A DNA stretch of 57,928 nt from Actinomadura sp. NBRC 104412. Its GTDB lineage: Bacteria > Actinomycetota > Actinomycetes > Streptosporangiales > Streptosporangiaceae. The stretch covers positions 1 through 57,928 of the forward strand of contig NZ_BSTM01000040.1 of NCBI RefSeq assembly GCF_030269515.1, given 5' to 3'. The notes under the pieces were generated by a model. It saw only the letters and a list, made by a program, of their open reading frames with translations, was not told the origin of the DNA and did not search any database. A program made the translations under genes and the position numbers. Of the stretch, positions 52,024-57,928 are shown one piece after another (within the stretch, counting starts at the first letter, position 1; each line of letters opens with the position of its first letter).

Positions 52024-53610
52024 CTAGTTACCTCCGCCTCGGAGCTTGGACGTCGCGCGCCGGACCCGTCCGGCGACGGCACGGGGACCGATCCTGCGTG
52101 TAAGGATCGCGGTGGAGCCGCGCGCGTCGCCGTTCACCGTCAGCAGGTACGGCATGGCCCGGTGCCACATGATCCCCTTGACGGCGGTCATACCGGCCGG
52201 GATCGCCACATCGTAGTCCTCCGCGGACGTCCGGACGATCAGTCTCAGCGTGTGCTTGCCCCTGCCCGACGCGATCAGCGGCATCAGGGGGATCCGCGCG
52301 GTCAGCGTCACACCCTGCCCGCCGGGGTCGCGGGTGAGGGTCGTGCCCTCCACGGGCGTCCGTTCCTGGACGCCCCTCGGGGCGAGCGCGAGGCCGACCG
52401 TCGCGGGGTCGTCCGCGTCGGGGCCGGTGAACGGGGTGCGCACGGTCACTTTGACGTCGTTTCCGACACGCTTCGCCTCAACCGCCCTGACCTGCTCCTT
52501 CAGGCGCCTGCGCAGCCCCTTGGTGATCTCGAACAGGTCGTCGGGCAGGCCGGCGGCGGGATCCTCGAAGCCCACGTAGCCGAGGTACACGCGGCCCTTC
52601 TTGAGCGTGATCGGGTACGCGGTCTTGGCGGCGTCGGCCCGGATCGCCTCGTACAGGCGTTCCAGGTCGCCGCGCTGCGCCAAGCGCAACCGGACGCGGC
52701 GCCAGATGGGCAACAGGGCCATCACGTCATCGGTCACGTAACGGTCGACGATGGTCGCGACCCGCGCGCACACGTCCTTGCGGCCGTCCTCGTCGAGTTC
52801 GAGGAGGTTCTCCCGCAGCGGCTTGGTCAGCTCCCACATGGTATGGCGGTGCAGGATCGCGTCCCGTCGCGGGCCGGGTTCGAGTATTCCGGCGATGAAC
52901 GGGAACAGGCGTTCGGCGCACTCCAGCCGGGTGTAGATCTCCACCTCGCCCTGGGTGATGTTGCCGCCGTCCTCGCGCGTCACCGCGTAATAGCAGGTGT
53001 AGTCCGCCAGGACCGAGATCCTCTTGGCGCGGACGAGCGCCTCGATGGTGAACGGCTGGTCGCTGCCGATCCGCATGTCCTCGGGGAACCGCAGCTTGTG
53101 CGTCTCCACCAGGTCGCGGCGGAACAGCTTGCAGTTCGACAGCAGCCACTTCAGGGGCGAGTCGTACAGGTCGAGGTCGGGCCGGTTCCCGTCGAACAGC
53201 CCCTGGTGGATGGAGCGCCCGTTGACGCCCTCCATCTTCCCGACCAGGACGTCCGACCCCCACTCGTCGGCCGCCGCCACCATCCGTTCCAGCGCCTCGG
53301 GCCCGAGGTAGTCGTCGGCGCCGACGAAGTACACGTAACGGCCGGACGCCACGTCCAGGGCGCGGTTGCTGGGACGGGCCGGGCCACCGGAGTTCGGCTG
53401 CCGCAGCACCGTGAACAGGTTCGGATGCTTCTCGGCGAACCGGTCGAGCTCCTCGCCGCTGCCATCGGTGGATCCGTCGTCGACCGCGATGACCTCCATC
53501 CGGTCATGCCCGATGCTCTGCTCCACCAGCGAGTTCAGGCACGCCGTCAGGTACGGCATGGTGTTGTAGACGGCGACGACGACGCTGACGTCGACCCGGT
53601 CAGACGGCAC
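52024..53610 (-). CDS. GT2-family glycosyltransferase with C-terminal beta domain (TarS/TarP-like)
   Basis: 528 residues from GTG 53610. VSVVVAVYNTMPYLTACL, VIAVDDGSTDGSGEE, SGGPARPSNRAL, YFVGADDYLGP (DxD-like), SDQPFTIEALVRA and CYYAVTREDGGN form the GT2 domain (~1-225). Helices (~230-330) and a beta domain (~335-520) follow. It is the counterpart of the GT2 at 42738-44714; together they could place two different sugars on a ribitol-phosphate chain. The start overlaps the Gfo/Idh stop by 11 bases. Confidence 0.86.
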   Translation of the reverse strand: MPSDRVDVSVVVAVYNTMPYLTACLNSLVEQSIGHDRMEVIAVDDGSTDGSGEELDRFAEKHPNLFTVLRQPNSGGPARPSNRALDVASGRYVYFVGADDYLGPEALERMVAAADEWGSDVLVGKMEGVNGRSIHQGLFDGNRPDLDLYDSPLKWLLSNCKLFRRDLVETHKLRFPEDMRIGSDQPFTIEALVRAKRISVLADYTCYYAVTREDGGNITQGEVEIYTRLECAERLFPFIAGILEPGPRRDAILHRHTMWELTKPLRENLLELDEDGRKDVCARVATIVDRYVTDDVMALLPIWRRVRLRLAQRGDLERLYEAIRADAAKTAYPITLKKGRVYLGYVGFEDPAAGLPDDLFEITKGLRRRLKEQVRAVEAKRVGNDVKVTVRTPFTGPDADDPATVGLALAPRGVQERTPVEGTTLTRDPGGQGVTLTARIPLMPLIASGRGKHTLRLIVRTSAEDYDVAIPAGMTAVKGIMWHRAMPYLLTVNGDARGSTAILTRRIGPRAVAGRVRRATSKLRGGGN

Positions 53611-54634
53611 CGGCCACCCCCGGGGCCGGAAGCGCGACCGTCTGGCCGAGCTTCGCCGACTCCAGAACGGCCGCCGACACCTCGACCGTCCGCAGCGCCT
53701 GCCGCAACGTCACGATGTCGGCGGGAGGCTCGCCGCCGGCGGCGCCCGTGAGGACCGCGTCCCGGAACCGCTCATGCTCGACCAGCAGCGGCTCCCGCTT
53801 GGGGATCGCGTACCGGATCATGTCGCCCTCGGACACGCCGCGGAACGTCCGCAGCGCCTCCCATTCCGTGCTCAGCTCCCCGTTGGCGTAGAAGGTCAGG
53901 TCGGCGGTGAGCGTGTCGGCGACGAAGCAGCCGCGTTCCCCGGTGACCACCGTCGTCCGCTCCTTGAGGGGGCTCAGCCAGTTCACCAGGTGGTTGACCA
54001 TGGAGCCGTCGGACAGGCGCCCCACCGCGGACACCATGTCCTCGTGCGGCCGTCCGCTGCGCGCCACGGTGTGCGCGCAGACCGACACGTAGTCCTGGCC
54101 GGTCACCCACGCGGTCAGGTCGATGTCGTGGGTGGCGAGGTCCTTGACGACGCCGACGTCCGAGATGCGGTGCGGGAACGGCCCCTGCCGGCGGGTGACC
54201 ACCTGGAACACCTCGCCCAGCTCACCGGCCTCCAACCGCTTCCGCATGCTCTGCAACGCCGGGTTGTAGCGCTCGATGTGCCCGACGCCCGCGACCAGGC
54301 CGCGCGACTCGAACGCCTTCACCAGCCGCTCGGCCGCCTCCACCGACTCCGCCAGCGGCTTCTCGATCAGCGCTCCCACACCGGCCTCGGCCAGCGCGAG
54401 CCCGACCTCCTCGTGCAGCGCGGTCGGGCACGCCACCACCGCGTAGTCGACGCCGAGCTTCAGCAGCTCGTCCAGCTCGTCCAGCAGCGGCACCCCGTGC
54501 GGCGCGCCCTCAGGCTTGCCCGCCGGGTCGACCACGCCGACCAGCTCGACACCGTCCAGCCCCGACAGGACCCGCGCGTGGTTACGTCCCATCACGCCGA
54601 GCCCGACCAGGCCGGCGCGCAGCGGGGCGCTCAC
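53600..54634 (-). CDS. Gfo/Idh/MocA-family sugar-nucleotide oxidoreductase (WbpB/WlbA-like)
   Basis: 344 residues from GTG 54634. AGLVGLGVMGRNHARVL is the NAD loop, VACPTALHEEV and ALIEKPLAES hold the catalytic Lys of EKP, GHIERYNPAL is the WlbA-type substrate segment, and DLATHDIDLTAW carries the active-site His. It is expected to oxidise C3 of a UDP-2-acetamido-2-deoxy-uronate to the 3-keto sugar. Overlaps the aminotransferase stop (GTGA), so the aminotransferase and oxidoreductase are co-translated, as their linked steps suggest. Confidence 0.88.
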   Translation of the reverse strand: MSAPLRAGLVGLGVMGRNHARVLSGLDGVELVGVVDPAGKPEGAPHGVPLLDELDELLKLGVDYAVVACPTALHEEVGLALAEAGVGALIEKPLAESVEAAERLVKAFESRGLVAGVGHIERYNPALQSMRKRLEAGELGEVFQVVTRRQGPFPHRISDVGVVKDLATHDIDLTAWVTGQDYVSVCAHTVARSGRPHEDMVSAVGRLSDGSMVNHLVNWLSPLKERTTVVTGERGCFVADTLTADLTFYANGELSTEWEALRTFRGVSEGDMIRYAIPKREPLLVEHERFRDAVLTGAAGGEPPADIVTLRQALRTVEVSAAVLESAKLGQTVALPAPGVAGAV

Positions 54635-55737
54635 TCGACCGCCTCGTTCACGGCGTCGGCGACGCGCGCCAGCTCGTCCTCGGTGAGCGACGGATGCACT
54701 GGCAGGGACAGCACCTCCGCAGCCGCCCGCTCGGTTTCCGGCAGGTCCCAGCGCGGATCCGGCTTCCCGTCCTTCAGGAACGGCAGGAGCCGGTGGACGG
54801 GCGTCGGGTAGTAGACGGCACTCCCGATCCGCCGCGACTCCAGATGCTTCTGCACCGCGTCCCGGCGGCCGTCCGGCACGCGGACGGTGTACTGGTGGTA
54901 GACGTGTCGCACACCCGGCGCCACGGGCGGGGTGATGGCCCCGGTGATCTTCGCGTCCAGGAACGCGGCGTTGGCCCTTCGCCGCTCCGTCCACTCCGGA
55001 AGCCGCTTGAGCTGCTCGCGCCCGACGGCCGCCGCGACATCGGTGAGCCGCACGTTCGCGCCCACGACCTCGTTGGCGTAGCGCTGCTCCATGCCCTGGT
55101 TACGCAGCAACCGCAGCATCCGCGCCGTCTCCGCGTCCGCCGTGGTGATCATGCCGCCCTCAAGGGTGTGCATGTTCTTGGTCGGGTAGAAGGAGAAGCA
55201 CCCGGCCGTCCCCATGGCGCCCGCGGGCGAGCCGTTCAACTGCGCGGCATGCGCCTGCGCCGCGTCCTCCACCACGGCGAGCGAATGCCGCTCCGCCAGC
55301 GCGCCGATCCGATCCATCGCCGCCGGATGCCCGTACAGATGGACGGGCATGATCGCCGCCGTCCGCGGCCCGATGGCCGCCGCGACCGCATCGACGTCCA
55401 CGCAGAACGACCCCGGCTCGATGTCGACGAACACAGGCTCCGCGCCGACCAGCCTCACGGCATTAGCCGTGGCAGCGAACGTGAACGAGGGCACGATCAC
55501 CTCGTCCCCTTGTCCGATACCGAGCGCCATCAGGGCCAGGTGCAGCGCCGACGTACCGGAGTTGACCGCGACGCAATGCCGTCCCGCCACCAGGGCGGAG
55601 AACTCCTCCTCGAAGGCCGCGACCTCGGGCCCCTGGACGACCCGTCCGGTACGAAGTACCCGTACCGCGGCCTCGATCTCCGCATCCCCTATCACGGGAC
55701 GCGCCGCGGGGATCGGCCGCTCCTCTTCCTCGGGCAT
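54631..55737 (-). CDS. DegT/DnrJ/EryC1-family PLP aminotransferase (WbpE-like)
   Basis: 368 residues from ATG 55737, chosen because GAGGAG lies 7 bases upstream; ATG 55752 has none. Motifs: VVQGPEVAAFEEEFSAL, VNSGTSALHLAL, VIVPSFTFAATANAV, VEDAAQAHAA, and SFYPTKNMHTLEGGMI with the PLP Lys. It should convert the 3-keto uronate to the 3-amino form. First gene of the minus operon. The 283 bp before it (55738-56020) hold no ORF; the only hint of a promoter is a TAGAAT on the minus strand about 110 bp upstream. Confidence 0.88.
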   Translation of the reverse strand: MPEEEERPIPAARPVIGDAEIEAAVRVLRTGRVVQGPEVAAFEEEFSALVAGRHCVAVNSGTSALHLALMALGIGQGDEVIVPSFTFAATANAVRLVGAEPVFVDIEPGSFCVDVDAVAAAIGPRTAAIMPVHLYGHPAAMDRIGALAERHSLAVVEDAAQAHAAQLNGSPAGAMGTAGCFSFYPTKNMHTLEGGMITTADAETARMLRLLRNQGMEQRYANEVVGANVRLTDVAAAVGREQLKRLPEWTERRRANAAFLDAKITGAITPPVAPGVRHVYHQYTVRVPDGRRDAVQKHLESRRIGSAVYYPTPVHRLLPFLKDGKPDPRWDLPETERAAAEVLSLPVHPSLTEDELARVADAVNEAVE

Positions 55738-56504
55738 GCACACGCTCCTCATGGCACGACTGCGTAAGCGGGCGACTTCCTCAACGGGGGAAACGGAGCG
55801 CAATGATCAGCGCACATATTCGCGGAAGGTCACACCTAACGGTCGGATTCTAGCCAAACCCAACCACGGCGAGTGACGATTGTCAGCCAACCCTCAGAGC
55901 CAGGCCGTCCCTACGCCCTTCATGGAACCTTCCACAAACCTCCCCATCACTCCCTGATACCCACATGCTAGGGAGCAATAGAGCACAAACCTACCCGAGC
56001 CCGCGAGGCAACGGACCGACCTACACGTCGTCCCCGCGTGGGACGTCGCCGAGTATCTGCTCACGAAGGATGTCCGCGTGCCCGCAGTGCTGGGCCAACT
56101 CCCGCAACACATGCAGGTAGACCCAACGCAGCGGCAGCGGACCTCGCCGGTTGCCTCGCACGACGTCGTCCAACGCCAGCCCAGCGGTAGCCCGACGTGA
56201 CGCCGCGCAAGCCTCCCTGTGGACCCGCTGGACGGAAGCAATCGTGTCGACCTCCCCCAGATCGAACGACTCATCGGGCGACCCGGGAATGCCGATCTCG
56301 TCCCGCGACCGGCACGTGATCGCCTCGTCGAACCACACCTTCTCAACGAAGGTGGCGTGCTTGAGCAGCCAGCAACGTCGTCTTGGATGCCACCAGCGAC
56401 CGCCGCGCCTGCTCCTCGCTCAACCGTCCAAGCAGCCGTTCAACGCGGCCCGATGCTCATCAAGAAACACCTCGAACTGCTTCCGCAGCGAAGCATGCAA
56501 GACT

Positions 56505-56519
56505 GAGCCTTTTTCAGCA
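56505..56519 (+). repeat. left terminal inverted repeat of the IS5-family element
   Basis: GAGCCTTTTTCAGCA, perfectly complementary to the right end at 57406-57420. The transposase stop (56514-56516) falls inside it. Target copy ACT lies at 56502-56504. Confidence 0.93.
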
Positions 56520-57284
56520 TGCGTTGCTCTCGCGTAGTTGCAGGACGTGGATGGCGCGGGTGAGGTGGCCGGCGCGGTGGGGGCAGCAGCGGAGTTTGCG
56601 CAGGATGCGCCAGGATTTCAGCTGGGCGTTGGCGCGTTCGCCGGGGCCGCGCAGCCGGGCGTGGGCGCGGTTGGCGTCCTTGAGGGGTTCGGGTTTGCCG
56701 CGGCCCTTGTAGGGGGTCAGGACGTGTTCGCCCGCGCCCTGGTAGGCCTTATCGGCCAGGACCAGCAGGCCGCAGGTCCGCAGGAGGCGCACCACGCCCC
56801 AGATCCGGGCGGCCTTCAGGTCGTGGACCGAGCCGGGCAGCGATCCCGACACCCACACGATGGTCCCGTCCGGGGATGCCAGGACCTGCACGTTCATCCC
56901 ATGGCGGCGGTGTTTTCCCGAGTAGAACGGGCGGTCGGCCGCGACCCGGTCGGTGGCGATCAGCGTGCCGTCCAGCACCAGGTAGGGATGCCCGGCGCGC
57001 TCAGCCGACCGCAGGGCCCGTCCCAGGCCCGGGGCGCGGGCGGCCAGCAGATCCACGGCCTCGTTGACGTACCGCCACGCCGTGGTGGTCGACACTCCGA
57101 ACCCGGCCCCCAACTGCGCGAACGTCTCGCCTTTGCGCAGGTGGACCAGCACCATCAGCGCCTGGGCCCCGGCAGGCAGTGCCCGGCCCTTGCTGCCGAT
57201 GGCCTTGCGGTGACGGCGGATCACGCCGGCGGCGTAGTCCAGGGTCCGGCGCGACAACGGCAGCGCGGCACGGTAGAAAAGCAT
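56514..57284 (-). CDS. IS5-family transposase (DDE type)
   Basis: 256 residues. An N-terminal helix-turn-helix (GAGFGVSTTTAWRYVNEAV, ~58-78) precedes the RNase-H-like core with LVLDGTLIATDR (first Asp), LVLADKAYQGAG (second Asp) and GPGERANAQLKSW (Glu), a complete DDE triad. The family is DDE_Tnp_4/IS5-like. ATG 57284 gives a full-length protein; the frame is intact, so the enzyme may be functional. Confidence 0.93.
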   Translation of the reverse strand: MLFYRAALPLSRRTLDYAAGVIRRHRKAIGSKGRALPAGAQALMVLVHLRKGETFAQLGAGFGVSTTTAWRYVNEAVDLLAARAPGLGRALRSAERAGHPYLVLDGTLIATDRVAADRPFYSGKHRRHGMNVQVLASPDGTIVWVSGSLPGSVHDLKAARIWGVVRLLRTCGLLVLADKAYQGAGEHVLTPYKGRGKPEPLKDANRAHARLRGPGERANAQLKSWRILRKLRCCPHRAGHLTRAIHVLQLRESNAC

Positions 57285-57405
57285 GCGAAGCCTCTGGTGG
57301 CATGGTGATGGTTGTGGTGATCAGCCCATCCACCAGGGGCTTCGCCACGTCCTGGAGACGACACGCCACCCGTGATCACACCGTGATCGGCAACCTCACA
57401 TGCCC

Positions 57406-57420
57406 TGCTGAAAAAGGCTC
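57406..57420 (-). repeat. right terminal inverted repeat of the IS5-family element
   Basis: TGCTGAAAAAGGCTC, the reverse complement of the left end. Target copy ACT follows at 57421-57423. Confidence 0.93.
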
Positions 57421-57530
57421 ACTGAAGCCGACGTCGACGACAGAACACTCATGATCGCGACGATAAACCATCGCCCGCACCACATAGCCCAATACCGCTA
57501 AGTTAGGTGTTTTGTTGGTATCATTTGGCT

Positions 57531-57788
57531 GTGGCTCGCGTTGGACAGATAAAGCGTTCCGGTGGCTCGAGGTCGGCGGTCAGGCTGACAGACCGGATCT
57601 CTTTGGGTGTTTTGGCCGAGGTGATCCCTCGGGATTTCATCGAAGATGTCTTGAACGAGACCGGTCGGCGTGAGCGGCGGTCGCGATTGCTTCCGGCGCA
57701 CGTCGTGGTGCGCTTTTGCCAGGCGATGTGCTTGTTTTTCGATGACGACTACGAGGAGGTTATGCGTAAGCTAGTATTTCGTATCTGA
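57531..57788 (+). pseudogene. IS4-family transposase remnant (N-terminal domain only)
   Basis: The frame from GTG 57531 codes VRLTDRISLGVLAEVIPRD, FIEDVLNETGRRERRSRLL, VVVRFCQAMCLFFDDDYEEV and MRKLV, the IS4-type transposase N-terminal domain, then ends abruptly with three unrelated residues. The DDE catalytic core is missing. The break lies right beside a TA-containing junction (about 57768-57773), and an IS630-type transposase begins 50 bp further on, so a later insertion probably cut it. A GTG at 57507 would add eight residues. Confidence 0.78.
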
Positions 57789-57821
57789 AGAATATTTACA
57801 GCTTTCCTTGGGAGTGGAATA

Positions 57822-57928
57822 ATGACTGTTGTGGAGTTGTCGAAGCAGCAGCGTTCCTCTCTTGAGTCTGTGATCCGCCAGGGGGAATACGACAGATCGG
57901 TGGCGGCGCGCGCACAGTTCGTGCTGTG
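57822..57928 (+). CDS. IS630-like transposase, N-terminal part (truncated by window edge)
   Basis: ATG 57822 with GGAG 7 bases upstream opens VVELSKQQRSSLESVIRQG and DRSVAARAQFVL before the window ends. This is the beginning of the homeodomain-like HTH that starts IS630-type transposases (and related orphan HTH proteins). Only ~35 residues are visible, so the family call is limited. The element would have inserted next to the IS4 remnant; IS630 elements target TA, and TA lies at the junction. Confidence 0.65.
   Translation, partial: MTVVELSKQQRSSLESVIRQGEYDRSVAARAQFVL

Larger units (their letters stand above)
56505..57420 (-). mobile_element. IS5-family insertion sequence (ISL2-like), 916 bp
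   Basis: Bounded by 15-bp perfect inverted repeats (GAGCCTTTTTCAGCA) at 56505-56519 and 57406-57420, flanked by direct ACT at 56502-56504 and 57421-57423. A 3-bp ANT duplication is typical of the ISL2 group of IS5. It holds one intact transposase on the minus strand. It sits inside a DinB-type gene, whose frame is restored when it is removed. It appears complete and possibly active. Confidence 0.93.
56021..57452 (-). pseudogene. DinB/DUF664-family protein gene, broken by an IS5-family insertion and two frameshifts
   Basis: Removing 56505-57420 and one copy of ACT joins ATG 57452 to an open frame through LRKQFEVFLDEHRAAL at 56500-56440. The frame then breaks near 56423 and again near 56366. 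After the second break FVEKVWFDEAI, SRDEIGIPGSPDESFDL and YLHVLRELAQHCGHADILRE run to the stop at 56021. The product would have been a four-helix DinB-like metal-binding protein of ~165-175 residues. The two indels look like a loss of 1 and of 2 bases. Both frameshifts and the insertion are seen directly; the intact ancestor is inferred. Confidence 0.85.

Noticed and set aside
1..57928. CRISPR arrays, rRNA genes, riboswitches, integrase or phage genes
   Set aside because: No regularly spaced repeats, rRNA-like stretches, known riboswitch cores or phage genes were seen on either strand; only IS-type mobile elements occur.

Overview
This 57.9 kb window is very GC-rich (visibly around 70% or more), with dense genes, GTG/TTG starts, frequent ATGA/GTGA overlaps and actinobacterial families throughout (ECF41 sigma factor, TerD proteins, DUF2277, EACC1/caspase, PspC). 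It reads as chromosomal DNA of a filamentous actinomycete, probably Streptosporangiales/Thermomonosporaceae (Actinomadura-like). That lineage is an inference; no rRNA gene is present to test it.

Left part (1-16 kb): an IclR regulator tail; an ECF41 sigma factor coupled to an alpha/beta hydrolase behind a recognisable ECF41-type promoter; a fumarylacetoacetase-family enzyme; small membrane proteins; LtrA; two TerD proteins (one fused to a FtsK-like domain with no visible P-loop); a GT4-MFS pair; a translationally coupled ferredoxin/HTH regulator/membrane protein operon with its own inverted repeat; an endonuclease/exonuclease/phosphatase-small membrane protein-TetR group; a DedA-PAP2 fusion; and a cupin.

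Centre (16-24.4 kb): the most interesting locus. A 1487-residue LSm-like/helical-repeat/beta-sandwich/P-loop NTPase/winged-helix protein is coupled (TGATG) to a second P-loop NTPase. They converge on a caspase-like protease and its EACC1 partner. A TetR regulator and a two-TM protein with a Gly-rich HGPVVQARD motif follow. This looks like an NTPase-controlled effector (biological conflict or programmed-death) system. EACC1-caspase pairs are known; this NTPase pairing may not be described.

24.5-38 kb: metabolism and housekeeping. Aldehyde dehydrogenase and alditol oxidase meet at an 18-bp-stem terminator. Then come a PEP-mutase-family enzyme, YbjN, esterase, DUF2277, aspartate-semialdehyde dehydrogenase, glutaryl-CoA dehydrogenase, PspC, an MFS protein with a long disordered tail, a zincin, and a membrane metallophosphoesterase whose reading frame runs into tRNA-Glu(UUC).

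38-55.7 kb: a cell-wall glycopolymer locus in two convergent operons. The plus operon has an acyltransferase, a fused ribitol-5-phosphate cytidylyltransferase/reductase, a Tar/Tag-type polyol-phosphate polymerase, a TarS-like GT2 and a WbpD-like acetyltransferase. The minus operon has WbpE-, WbpB- and WbpA-like enzymes, a second GT2, three GT-B transferases and two orphan half-GT proteins. Together they predict a poly(ribitol phosphate)-type polymer and a 2,3-diacetamido-2,3-dideoxy-uronic acid sugar nucleotide.

Right end (56-57.9 kb): an insertion-sequence graveyard. A complete IS5-family element with 15-bp inverted repeats and ACT target duplication sits inside a DinB/DUF664 pseudogene. Beyond it an IS4-type transposase remnant is cut off just before the start of an IS630-like transposase that runs off the window.
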